A stretch of DNA of 64,000 nucleotides, from NCBI RefSeq assembly GCF_001039355.2, contig NW_019775676.1, positions 72,656-136,655 on the forward strand. Direction: 5' to 3'. Positions 14,260-25,128 of the stretch are shown here, one piece after another. Source of the DNA: Lingula anatina (lineage: Eukaryota > Brachiopoda > Lingulata > Lingulida > Lingulidae). Below the pieces are notes generated by a model. The model did not search any database. It saw nothing but the letters and a program-made list of their open reading frames with translations, and was not told where the DNA came from. The translations under genes and the position numbers were made by a program. Each line of letters starts with the position of its first letter. Position 1 is the stretch's first letter.

Positions 14260-14533
14260 TGCCCGCGCACGCGAGCCAATGTACAGTACCTACCTGGAAG
14301 TGGAAATAGTCTTGAGAAAACGCCGTCATCCATTTTAACCCACAAACTTTCATATTGACATGGCGTAAATTTCACACATCAACACTTACAGCATTTGGAC
14401 GCAAGGTAGTGCGACACAGCTCTATCAGCTTCTTCTGAATCTCCCTTTGCTCCTCCGTCAAGTCCCAGAGAGGGTCGTAGTCGTTCCCTATTCCCCAGAA
14501 AGGACGATTTCCCCACATTTTTTCGGCAGACAT
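4136..14533 (-). CDS. Gene 2: ACAD-like / cytochrome b5 reductase-like fusion oxidoreductase (complete, 767 aa)
   Basis: Exons (minus): 14390-14533, 11504-11684, 10914-11042, 10449-10630, 9724-9838, 9333-9502, 8803-8933, 6441-6556, 5663-5780, 4870-5372, 4136-4650; 2304 nt including stop, every junction GT-AG and in phase. Residues about 15-428 form an ACAD fold: LGLLGLIIPKELGGLGENH, SDPATGGHFWFP (about 147-158), ASWTTSAGFADFYV and GLHGNQSG. Residues 429-490 are a charged linker. From about 495 comes an FNR/cytochrome-b5-reductase module: FAD motif RYLSPLS (about 561-567), then KIGDTMECHGPCGGFEY and the nucleotide loop TGVSATP (about 624-630), where paralogues read TGVGATP. The site of the MCAD catalytic Glu reads MGPSNEV (404-410). 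No targeting peptide or PTS1 is seen. Introns hold a Tc1 element, a CpG-rich MITE and tRNA-like repeats. Likely an NAD(P)H-linked acyl-CoA-type flavoenzyme; reaction inferred only. Confidence 0.9.
7670..7940 (-). repeat. Two tRNA-like (SINE-type) segments in gene 2 intron 7
   Basis: On the minus strand two segments each pair an A-box-like stretch with a B-box. At about 7935-7867, GGCCCCGTGGTAAC is followed by GGTTCGAATCC; at about 7775-7678, GGCGCAGTCAGTAG is followed by GAGTTCAAATCCC. Spacing suits tRNA-derived SINE heads or tRNA pseudogenes. I could not fold a complete cloverleaf, so this is not called a tRNA gene. Confidence 0.4.
10021..10365. mobile_element. CpG-rich non-autonomous TIR element (MITE) in gene 2 intron 4
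   Basis: A 345-bp element with perfect 21-bp terminal inverted repeats beginning GCAAGGCTGACACTTGCACG. The interior is CpG-rich and built of variants of the words CGTGAACT and CGTCGTGAAC, unlike the AT-rich intron around it. Intron 4 is 610 bp here but only 340-348 bp in genes 3 and 4, which fits an insertion of this size. No coding capacity. I could not define a target-site duplication. Confidence 0.8.
12317..12471. repeat. 43-bp unit repeated three times inside the Tc1 element, with an inverted partner
   Basis: Copies start at 12343, 12386 and 12429 and are nearly identical. The segment just before them (12317-12340, TGTCAGGAACCAAATATAG) is an imperfect inverse of the unit end (CTATACTATGGTTCCTGACA), so the first unit can fold back. 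Confidence 0.9.
12413..13253 (-). pseudogene. Tc1-type transposase pseudogene
   Basis: Minus-strand frames carry an N-terminal helix-turn-helix remnant (GVPKRQIARQ at about 13030), then in another frame a DDE-domain remnant with VQDNAPIQKAWS and GIPHLDWPAY (12641-12810), then a C-terminal tail (MIDRVVNERQPPVR, 12413-12607). The frame shifts between the first two parts. The stretch after DWPAY at about 12600-12640 has in-frame stops where the family has its conserved SPDLNP..E segment, so the catalytic region is dead. Confidence 0.85.
13831..13866. repeat. (CA)n microsatellite in gene 2 intron 1
   Basis: Imperfect CA run with occasional CG steps. Confidence 0.9.
14216..14261. repeat. Compound (CT)n(GT)n microsatellite in gene 2 intron 1
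   Basis: CT run switching directly to a GT run, about 130 bp from the exon 1 donor. Confidence 0.95.
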
Positions 14534-14617
14534 CGTTATCGATCTAGCTGTCTGCGGCCACTATATGCCGTGTACATATACATTCCCACATACATACACA
14601 AAAGCGATGTGACCTGC

Positions 14618-14623
14618 TATATA
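14618..14623 (-). promoter_or_regulatory. Possible TATA box of gene 2
   Basis: TATATA on the minus strand, about 85 nt before the ATG. Distance is plausible, but the region is AT-rich and the motif differs from the TATAAA of genes 3 and 4. Confidence 0.3.
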
Positions 14624-15579
14624 GGGATCTATGTTTCATGGCCTGGTCACGCGTTAATGATTTTAAGGTCATCTACTTAAGCGACACTATTTGAGGGCAT
14701 TTATTCAAGTTAATGTTGGTGTGGACCTTATAGCCAGTAATTCTATATATTCATGAATGTTAATTTTTTAAACTTTGGTGTTTTGTCGAAACGTGTATTT
14801 TCATTGGTAACGCTATGTTGTAATAAAAAGTTTAAGAGGGTTACAATGTATTTTATTTATTTATGTTTAATTGGTCTACTTGGGGCATCGCTTGTAAGAA
14901 AAAATTACCCTCATTACAGTTAATGGTTCTACTGCAACTTCTACAATAATACTGAAAAGCTACTATGTAATACTAAAAAAATGTACATGTACAGACCTTA
15001 TAGCCGTTATTTCAAGATACGCATGCTTGTTACTTGTCCTGTTATTTTGGGAGAAGGGAGAGCGATATTTGAGGTTTAGCAGATTTTTATCGTTTTGCCG
15101 AAACGTGTATTTTTGTTGCTCACGTTGCAGTGAAAAAGCCATTTGTGGGAGGGAGCGATGTGCAGAACTTGTTTACTGGTTAATGTTTTACGGGACATCA
15201 TTTATAAGAAAAACAACCTACAATTGAGTGGCTCTACTGCATCTTTTACAGTGATATTGAAAAAAAAAGATCTGATATTATAATCAATTCATTTCTGTTA
15301 CTGTTAAGGTCGTATGGTGACTACATGTATGGCAAGTACTTCGATTTAAAATATAAAGAGTCAGTTAATCTCCAATTTAAGTTGTAGAGAAAATAATAAT
15401 AATTTACTGAGATCACTGAATATATCCATATAGCTTTAAGCAGAAACAGAGCGTGACACTGGTATACACAATGTGCATCCATAGTTTGATAGAGTTGTAA
15501 GTCAAAGTTTGAGGGGAAGGCAGAGTTAAAAGACAGGAAAATTTATAAAAGTTTTAAAGTAATTTCTGGATGACTATAT

Positions 15580-16276
15580 ACACCAGCCCGAATGTACGGG
15601 TGTTTCTTTCGAACCAGCAGAATGAACAGATCGACCTACTTTTATATAATTGTACACATGAAGAATGATACAGCTGTCTGCGTTATTCAATATGCCCCGG
15701 GCAGACCATAGCGCCGACATGTTTGGCCGTCTCCGTCTATTGCTGGGGCTGGGCTAGTAAGATTGGAAGCCAGGATATCTATTCAGTGTATGTTAGCGGA
15801 TTAGACGACAAGCTTTGTAGTGGGTCGCCAATTTGACTCTCGGACTAGTTAGTCCCCTATTCTGAATGGGGCCAATAACTTTCTCATTTAATTTTAAAAC
15901 ATTTTTTATAAAACGCCTCGAGGTATTTTTTTATCTTATATATCAAAAAGATGAGCGATCGTTAATGACAAGTAAAAAAACTCATTTGGTGAAATCAAGA
16001 TATTATCCCACCTGGATGTAAAAATAGTTTTGCGACGAGGGCAGAAGTGAATAAACTCGCTTTTTAGTATGCTTCGCACACAATCTGCCATTGATTAGCT
16101 CTACAAACATAATGGAACCAAGAATACACAATGATCAACATATTCAGGGGGGTAGGACGGGAAGAATGCTTGCGCACGGGGGAGGGGAGGGGGTACAAAA
16201 CTGGCAGTCTGGTTATTTGTGTCGTCACTGGCACTTATCTGGACCCTAAATGAAGAAAAATAAGGTATTTTTAATG

Positions 16277-16313
<37 letters not shown>

Positions 16314-16690
16314 AAAGACCAACATTTCACAGTATGAACAACCTCAAAAGATTTCTTTTTTTTTTTGAAAACGTCTTAGGGCAACTTCATCCCTAACCCC
16401 TCTCCCTGCTACCTGAAATGTGACACTGCGCGGTAGTCTCGTTTGGGGGGAGAGAAAGATAAACCCTTTATGCAAAGTCGCGCGAGGACAAACACATTGT
16501 ATTTACCAAGCGACCACATTTCGTAAAATATTTACTTATTCATGTTCCCCCCTTGCAGATCTCTACTTGTATTATAAATGTTTTACCTGTACATAACCGA
16601 TTGAAGGGCACTTTTTTAACAAAGACTTCACTGTTAAGCATAGACGCACGGGTGGCTGTGGCATTTGGCTTATTGAAAGGAGGGAGGTAA
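15580..16690. repeat. Duplicated block, copy 1 (partner at 40520-41830)
   Basis: Same-orientation homology includes the GAATGTACG...GTTTC area, CAGCTGTCTG..GTTATTCAATAT, CGTCTATTGCTGGG..CTGG, and AACAAAGACTTCACTGTTAA. At 16665-16672 (TTGGCTTATT) it is uninterrupted where the partner holds a 729-bp transposon. Confidence 0.75.
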
Positions 16691-16997
16691 ACTGCAAGGT
16701 ACGTAAAGGCTGTTTGATGTCTTTTTATACCCGGATCACTAAGGGCGTTGTCGTTCCGAAAAACAGAATAGAAATGTTTAACAGTCCAGATACTGCACAG
16801 CCAAGTTTCAAGTTTTTATTCAATCTCACAAGTTGAATATTTTGAACATAGAGATACAAATAGAACATTCAACATATAATGCTACACAGAATTACTAATT
16901 CAGAGACCAAGAATGCAGTTGAATGTTAATAAACATCCTTTATTGCAATAAGCAATTTTGGTGCTCATGTACACTGTACCGGTATATACATGCACTG

Positions 16998-17039
16998 GTG
17001 TGTGTGTGTGTGTGTGTGCGTGTGTGTGTGTGTGTGTGT
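16998..17039. repeat. (TG)n microsatellite
   Basis: TG run interrupted by one CG step, in intergenic DNA. Confidence 0.95.
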
Positions 17040-18102
17040 TTTAAGAATACACACGTGCACACGCACACGTATTTTTCATTCGTTTTAGGTCAAGGAATCA
17101 TATTAACAATCACACTCCCTCTCCTATTATACTATTGTGAAAGGTGTGTTGTATCTGCCACAGCACCTTGCGGGTGTTTTGTTGTTACTCTTAAGTCAGG
17201 TCAGATTTAAATACCGGTTCTTATGTAAAGACATAAAATCCTAAAATACTGGTGTAGACGGAATAACAACATTAGGATTTTTTGTGTGACTTTGGTGATT
17301 TGTACGGCAAGCACTGGCAGATCCAGCAAGGGTTAACTTTAACTTTGTGGAGAGGGGAGTGTGTGTGTGTGTGGGGGGGAGTGGGGCATAGTGCCGAGAA
17401 TGGGAAATGGTAGACGAGGTTAATTCACCACAATATGTAGAACGCAGAGTGGGAAATACACTGTATAATTTTTTTATCTCATTTCCATTGTAATACGTTT
17501 TTGGGGGGATAGTTAATGTTGGTTACAGGTATTGGTAACCGTCAAAGATCCTTTCGTCTAGTCACTCATATTCATTAGCTCGATTAAAACACTCTTATTG
17601 CACAATTAAATGTTTCTGCTTTAATATTTCGGCATTTACATAACACAGGCGGGCGTACTCATGGGCTCTTGGGCTACAGTTTCAGACTAATAGTAATACT
17701 AATACGTCAAATTGAGACGGTCAAGCGATCGGCTGGTTGCAGATGCCATGCTCGTAGTCATTATTGTCTTTACTACTATAGCCACTAAATCAACTTCCAA
17801 ATGTTGAAGGACTTTGTAGGTTATCTTAAGAGAACGTGGAATTTCTACATAAAATATTGTTGCGTTCTCAATCTCAGTGACTGTAATTGTTTTAGACATG
17901 GGGTTGACGCGCCGGTAGCACGTGCTAGCTAGGCCAGAGACGCAGATTTGGTTTTCTGCTGGACACACATTTGGCTCACAGCCAGATTTCTGCTGGGAGC
18001 AGGTTTGGACTCTGTCCAGATTTCTGCCCCGCGGAGATTTGAGTGGTATCCAAATTTCCGCCAATGGAGAACAGGGCGGGTTGTATGCGCTTAAGCTTCT
18101 GT

Positions 18103-18105
<3 letters not shown>

Positions 18106-18176
<71 letters not shown>

Positions 18177-18191
18177 GAGAGAGAGAGAGAG
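18106..18191. repeat. (AT)n followed by (GA)n
   Basis: About 66 bp of AT, then a short GA run, about 520 bp upstream of the dipeptidase start. Confidence 0.95.
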
Positions 18192-18711
18192 GAGCCAAAT
18201 AGTCAGGGAAGAGAGTTGTGGAGTGTAGAGAAGTGTAGAGGAACGGGATAGAAGAGGTTTGTTTTACAGTTAGTTTTAGAGTTATGCAGTTAGAGATTTA
18301 CAGCCTTAGCTTACATTTAAGTTGCACAAGAAATTTCAGTCGTAAGAAGAAATAAAGACTGATGGTGGCAGCATTTGGTTTTACTTTACATACCGATTGT
18401 GTTTCGAACAGTTAAAAAAAGAAACACAACAGTATGATTAAATCAGTGAGTGCTACGATAGCGCAGACCACCGACAAGGAAAGGTCAATTGCTAAAAAAG
18501 GTCAACAGAAACAAATGCATTTTAACATACACATCTAGGAGATATTACTTTTTTTTTTTTTTTTTTTTTTTGAAAATGTCATGAAAATGTGTGGCATTTT
18601 TCGACATAGTTTCTATCCTAACAAGCAAACCAAAGGGGGTGGAAATAACATCGATACATATCACATTATAATTATTATTATTATAATTATTATTATTATT
18701 TATACCTCAGT

Positions 18712-21700
18712 ATGGCGCAGGGACATTCCTCACAGAGCACAACAAATCTGATCTTTTCTGGTGAAGCGGGGAGAAAGAAAACCATTGCGGTAGTTGTGAT
18801 CGTAGCAATCCTGGTAGTACTGGTGGGTGTGGCGGTCGCTGTTCCCGTGGCGCTGAGGATGAACGCCAGGTCAACTGATGCGGCGTCCGTGGAACTTGCG
18901 AATAAGGTGTTGGCTGAAACGCCGCTGATCGACGGGTGATGATTATCTCTGTCTATCTCTTCCCCCTCATCTCTCTCTCTCTCTCTCTCTCCAATACGCA
19001 CACCAGACTGCCCCATTTTCCTCTTTACTTGTGGGCGTGCACGTTGATTAAAAAGAAACTTGAACATTGCTTAGCTACTTGTAATTAAAGGGATGTATAT
19101 AAAACGAATAAACAGACTTCCACTTTATTGATCGTAAGTTTCTGACGAACGAAATGAGAAGTCCAGATATTGACTTGTGTACATGAACTACGTGAACCAC
19201 GCCAAGATGGCTAAACAGAGATGGTAGAGACACAAAGAATATGATATATGAAATTGTCGCCTTTTTCTTTCTTGTATTAAATATATTCATGTCTGTAAAG
19301 TTATACTGTTCCTGCCGTTGTTTACCGCCTGTGTGTTGTTCCTCTGTCTATTATAACACTAGAAACAAACCCACAATTCTATCAACTTATGACGGTGCAC
19401 GAACTGTTCATTAGTGGTTTAACAAAACAGGTTTCTTTATGGAAAAGTCTGTCAATTGTATGGATATAAAATAAGAAGGCGCATACACATGGGGCGTATA
19501 CCAAATACTTCATGGTACGGTATGTACAGTGAAAACTATACTGTGATGTATGTACTGCATGCAAGGAAGGGACAACTTTTATAGCATGGTGACAAGTTTT
19601 CTTCTTCTCCCAGCCACAATGACCTCCCTATCAAGTACAGGGTTTTCATGGACAACCAAGTGGAAAGTGTGAATCTTGGACAGAGATTAACTGAAACCAC
19701 CTTTAAAATTCCACAGACAGACATCCCGCGTCTCCGGTCTGGGAAAGTTGGGGCTCAGGTAAGTTGTTTGAAATTGATTGTTGAAGTATTGTTTGCAAAC
19801 ACGGGTCCTTTAAGAAATATTCAGGACAAATTGTGTAAACCTTTGGTACATTTACATAAGTGGTTAAAGATTTCGTCCTACTGACAACCTAGTAAAGTAG
19901 TCGTTCACAAGCGGCTCATGTTGTTTGCTGAGGGGGTCGAGTAAAGGATGAAAGAATGGGTCCGCATTCACAATGAATTTTATTGACGTAATTAATGCGC
20001 ACCATCTCCTCGTGGACTTTCGCAGAATGCAATAAGATAAACTGACTAACACGTCTACTCCTGGTGTTGAGTAAAATATAGAAAAACTGGTGATTATACA
20101 AGTACATTGGGAACAAGAGGATACATGTTATTGTGTTAATCTGATTGCATTCAGCGAGAATCCCCGTGGACTTAATGTGCATTAGCTAGATCAACAACAT
20201 GCATTGTGAACGGACCCTATGAATTCCTTGCGTGGAGAAAAAAAACCTAGACGCGACATTTTTCGCTTCAAAGTTTAATCAGTGGTCCAAGTATGGGCAC
20301 TCATTCCCCCTTTCCATCCCCAAAATCTGTGCAACAAGCATATTACATTTTTGTACAAGTACAATAAAACGTAGCTGATTTTCCACTCCAGTGCCTGACC
20401 ATGTAATAAGAGTGTCCTCGTCTAATATTTTATATTTCCCTCGCTCAGTGTTCGAGTGTTTTAGTCCTTGTCCATCCTTAGCACAATATTTGTTCTGTCA
20501 GTATTAACGTCCGGTTTCTTTCAGTTTTGGGCGTGTTATGGCCAATGCTCGTCCCAGTATAAAGACGCTGTAAGGTACGCTCTAGAGCAGATGGACGTCA
20601 TTATGAGATTCGTCAACCAATATCCTGACACGTTTCAGTTCGTGACATCTGCTGATGGTAAGTAGTGGGAATTCAAAATACCAGTAAGCGCTTGACTGCA
20701 AATCCCCCTTTATGATCCTGCTGTGCACCCATCATTCGCTCTTCGTGCTGTCTGATTACAGCTGTCTATAAAACCCCCTCCAAAATGAGAAGAAAAAACC
20801 CGCGCTGCCCCTGAAATTCATCTGCTTTGTTTACTGAGACACCATGTGCTACCGTCCTGTTTCCAGTGAATCACCCTTTGTAAACCACCTAATGAAACAG
20901 AACACTGAGTGGGTATTTTGCATATTTCGTTAACATTTTCAGGAATTATGAATGCGTTCAATGCTGGTAAAATAGGCAGTCTGATTGGTCTAGAAGGTGG
21001 TCACATGATCGACAGCAGCTTGGGAATACTGAGAATGTTTTACAGTCTCGGCGTCCGATACATGACGTTAACACATAACTGTCACACCCCTTGGTAAGGA
21101 ATTAGTTAAGATAAGTACTGTTTAATGATTGAAAAAAAATATCACTGGTGGATCAATATTTTATTACTTGGCGAAAGCACAAGGATAATCTTAATAATAT
21201 CAAACAAGAAACGAGGACAACTGATTATGCAATGGGGGATAAAAGAATTTGTATATTTTGGGCTTTTCTCGATTTCTTGATTGTTTAAATATGTTGGGTT
21301 TTTCTCGATTCCTTAATTGTGGTATTTATTCATGTTGCTATACTGACGATTTCAGGTCGGACAACTTCCGGTCGGACTGGCCAGTAGACCATGCTAGTTA
21401 CCAGCCACCGCAAAGTAACGGGCTCTCACAATGGGGAGAGGTAATTGTATATGATGCATGTAGAAACCACTTTTTTGCCTTTTATGATATAAATATATTA
21501 ATCTTAAATCAATTTTGACTTGCATTAGCTGTATACACCGCCTATTTTACATGTGTCCAATTGAATATTTGGGACCGGAAATAGCCCTGAGTGACGTCAT
21601 CATACCACATAAGACAGATACATGTAGCAGGTCTGCCAAATTGTCAGTTTGGAATATCCTTGGTAATTGTCTGAACGCTGCTTCAGTTTCGGACAACAGA

Positions 21701-21863
21701 ACCATAATACAAAGAACTATAAATGGGACATAATCTACATCCTCAATTAATCCAGTACCTCTGGCTGAATGTTCCTTTAATTTAAATACTACCTCAAGCT
21801 CGACATCACTTTTATGAATTCTTCAAAACGACTTATCGACCACAACCAAATCCCACAAAAGGA

Positions 21864-21924
<61 letters not shown>

Positions 21925-24900
21925 AATTTCCAGAAAGTCATCTTGGAGATGAACCGCATAGGCATGTTGGTGGATATATCCCACGTTTCCAAGGCAACAA
22001 TGGAAGACGTCCTTCGAGTTTCTCAAGCACCTGTGATATTCAGTCATTCTTCTGCTTATTCGCTGTGCAACCACCCGCGGAACGTGCAGGATGACGTCCT
22101 GCGCAAGTTGGTGAGGGTCGGGACTTGAATAAATCGGTGCTCGTACATTGGGAAGAGAGTAGGGAGAGCGGTAGAAGTTATAAATGGTGATTGTGGCTAA
22201 TAAAACAAAAAGGCGAGTGCGGTAGAGACGTTAAAATGGCGAGTGTGGTAGAGGAATTAAGATGGTGAGTGTGTTAGAAAAGGTCAAAATGGTGAGGATA
22301 CAAAGTAGCGAGGGTGCCAGAGAAGGCCAGCTGGTAATAACATAGAATGCTAAATGATGGGCCTGGTAGTAGGGAGAAAGTTGTGAATGTGTTAGAGAAG
22401 ACAAAATGTCGCGCGTGATTTCAGAGACAAATTAGTGAGTGTGACAGAGAAGATAAAATAGTTATGACGGTGCTGTTTGCAAGTGCACTTAATTAAAATA
22501 TGTCAAAATAGAATATCATACCCATTTCAGAAAACCAACAATGGAATCATTATGGTGAATTTCTATCCCGCTGTTATCAACTGTTACCCTAGCAACCAAA
22601 CAACAACAACCTTACAGCAAGTAGTGGGTGAGTGTCAACATAATACTGTAATTCATTTTATTTAAATAGCATCCACATTTATACGGATTTATAATATGAA
22701 TTTCCATCACTTAATATAGAAATAATTTTGACGTTGGATACAAATGATCTATAAGTACAGGCATGACGCCTTAAGTCATTTTGACTTGAAATGACATATC
22801 AATTTAGCAATGTCTGCATTTCACAGTACAAATAACATGACTTATTTAAAACGATATCATCCTAAATGCTAGAATATCAATAACTTTCTCAGCTTTGATA
22901 TTTAATATGATTAATTTAGCAATGGCCAAGTTTCTCATTTCTAATCCATGACGTATTTAAACTTAGACCATTTCAACCATATCAAGACCTTGATCGGAGA
23001 AGACTACATTGGTATTGGTGCTGACTACGACGGGATACCGAGGTTCCGTATTGCTTTCCACCTCTTTTTGTTTAGTATGACAACAATAAGCAGAAATGCC
23101 TGATTTGGTGCCGTGATGGTACTGTATAAATAACATTAACATCACGACCGTGTGGATACAGAAATTCGTGTCCCTTTCCAATGATTTTTCATTTCTAACA
23201 ATTTTCTTATTATTATTTCTCCAACGTTCACAAGTGCGTTACTTAACAGTTAAAATAACGGTATATACTTTAGGCTAGCTGAAGTACATGTACAAGTAAG
23301 TTTAAATTTCTTCTTACAAAACATGACAGTTTTAATATATGGGGAACGTCATATTATAAAAATCTTCCCGGCAAACACAGAACGTTATCATAACGTTACC
23401 CTTTTTTGTTAAATTAAAGTTATAGTAACGTTATACTAACGTTATGTGTTGATTGGGTTACCAGTGTATAATATACTGGCTTTCCTTTCCCTTCACACCA
23501 GTGCTCCTGTGGGTCTGGAAGACGTGTCCAAGTACCCGGTCCTATTGGCTGCGCTGGCCGCTGATGGCTGGACAGAAACACAACTGAAGAAACTGGTGGG
23601 AGAGAACTTGATCAGAGTGTTCAGAGAAGTTGAAGGGGTACGCTATTGGATCTAATGATTTTTACCAAAATAATTAATTTGATTTAATAGATTAGAACAC
23701 TGGCGGGCACAATATCTTTTTTAAGCGGAGGAGCGTAGGATTAAAATTTAATTTGTGTCATGGAATCCCTCTGATTTGGAGTTGGGAATGGAAGGGAGGC
23801 TGACTTGACTTGGGGGGGTGGGGGGGGGGGGGCAGGCACTCGATCCCCTCCCTCTCTCCCATCCCAACCAGAATCACCATTGCTAGAATAAATATTACGA
23901 TTTTTGATTTCAGTGCTAATGTGCCTTGCTTACTACATGTTGAAGGTTTGGTTACATTAAGATGACCTTTACTTCAATTTACTACTGTGTGGTTTATTAG
24001 GATTGACTTAAGAAAAACCTACTACTGTGTGGTTTTACTAGGATTGACTTAAGAAAAACCTACTACTGTGTGGTTTATTAGGATTGACTTAAGAAAAACC
24101 TACTACTGTGTGGTTTTACTAGGATTGACTTAAGAAAAACCTACTACTGTGTGGTTTATTAGGACTGTCTTAAGAAAAACCTACTACTGTGTGGTTTATT
24201 AGGACTGACTTAAGAAAAACCTACTACTGCGTGGTTTTATTAGGATTGACTTAAGAAAAACCTACTACTGCGTGGTTTATTAGGACTGACTTAAGAAAAA
24301 ACCTACTACTGTGTGGTTTATTAGGATGGACTTAAGAAAAACCTACTACTGTTTGGTTTATTAGGATTGACTTAAGAAAAATCTACTACTGTGTAGTTTA
24401 TTAGGACTGACTTAAGAAAAACCTACTACTGTGTAGTTTATTAGGACTGACTTAAGAAAAACCTACTACTGCGTGGTTTATTAGGACTGACTTAAGAAAA
24501 ACCTACCACTGTGTGGTTTATTAGGATTGACTTAAGAAAAACATACTACTGTTTGGTTTCATCAGGACTGACTTAAGATTAGCCTACTACTGTGTGGTTT
24601 CGTCAGGACTGACTTAAGATTAGCCTACTATTTTGTGGTTTCCTCAGGACTGACTTAAGATTAGCCTACTACTGTGTGGTTTCGTCAGGACTGATTTAAG
24701 ATTAGCCTACGACAGCATTGTTTCATCACGATTAACTTTATGTTAACCTATCCCTGTGTGGTTACATCAAAACCAAAATGGCTCTTTGGTGACAGTTATT
24801 CTTGTATTGCATCACTGCAAAAATCAAACGTGGAATTAATCACAACCTTGGTAAGCTGCATGCTGTAAGTATAGTTTCCATTAAAAGATGGCACCCGCAC

Positions 24901-25128
24901 AAACCCATTGTTTGTCGTATATATTTTTTTAATTGAAAATTTTGCTTTTTGAGGCTTATGAATGATCACAAGAATAAAACTGTAATTTTCCTACATCTCC
25001 AGGTGCGTGATCAGATGAAAAGCTCGGCAGTCAATAACGCCATCATCCCCGTAAGTGATCTCGGTAACACCACTGTACCATGTAGAGAGGAACAGATGGA
25101 GGGTCTGCGAGGTTACTTCTCTGGTTAA
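18712..25128 (+). CDS. Membrane dipeptidase (peptidase family M19), type II anchored, 449 aa
   Basis: Ten exons: 18712-18935, 19614-19758, 20525-20657, 20943-21093, 21356-21440, 21934-22110, 22531-22627, 22967-23042, 23502-23637, 25003-25128; 1350 nt including stop, all GT-AG and in phase. It is a zinc hydrolase of the renal dipeptidase family, expected to cleave dipeptides at the cell surface. Ligands by comparison with the human enzyme: His76/Asp78 (HND, split from IDG by intron 1), Glu185 (GLEGGH), His263 (DISHVS), His284 (SHSSA). Also His212 (LTHNCHTPW), Arg295 (NHPRNV) and the GADYDG loop (about 355-360). Residues 24-48 are one hydrophobic segment after RKK and before the luminal domain, which suggests a signal anchor. 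The C-terminus (GLRGYFSG) lacks the hydrophobic GPI tail of mammalian DPEP1. Possible N-glycosylation sites: SNQT and GNTT. Single copy, unlike its neighbours. Confidence 0.95.
21864..21922. repeat. (ATT)n microsatellite next to the exon 6 acceptor of the dipeptidase
   Basis: About 20 ATT units end roughly 12 nt before the exon 6 splice acceptor (AG at 21932-21933), occupying the usual polypyrimidine and branch-point zone. Confidence 0.95.
23980..24775. repeat. 40/41-bp minisatellite in dipeptidase intron 9
   Basis: About 19 head-to-tail units built on TACTACTGTGTGGTTTATTA plus GGATTGACTTAAGAAAAACC. Units 1-14 share the AAGAAAAACC ending; units 15-18 (about 24544-24707) share TCAGGACTGACTTAAG then ATTAGCC; the last one or two are degenerate. 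Units 1-4 alternate between 40 and 41 bp. No unique spacers, so not a CRISPR. Confidence 0.95.

Larger units (their letters stand above)
14534..18711. other. Intergenic region between divergent gene 2 and the dipeptidase gene
   Basis: About 14706-15275 is two degenerate units of about 280 bp (words such as CCGAAACGTGTATTTT recur), also related to 2215-2530 upstream of gene 1. About 15580-16690 is paralogous to 40520-41068 plus 41798-41830 (separate entry). Microsatellites are annotated separately; poly-T lies at 18549-18571 and an ATT/ATA tract just before the dipeptidase ATG. No further gene recognised. Confidence 0.6.

Noticed and set aside
17699-18064. Minus-strand open frame with several Cys (CSQQKSGCEPNVCP), like a lone EGF-type exon
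   Set aside because: The Cys come from a degenerate internal repeat of a CAGATTTCTGCTGGG-type word; no splice-bounded exon or neighbouring EGF exons found.
21814-22128. Long frame with poly-Ile/poly-Asn
   Set aside because: Translation of the (ATT)n repeat read into dipeptidase exon 6; only exon 6 itself is real.
23980-24775. Regular 40-bp repeats resembling a CRISPR array
   Set aside because: Units are strictly head-to-tail without unique spacers, inside a eukaryotic intron; it is a minisatellite.
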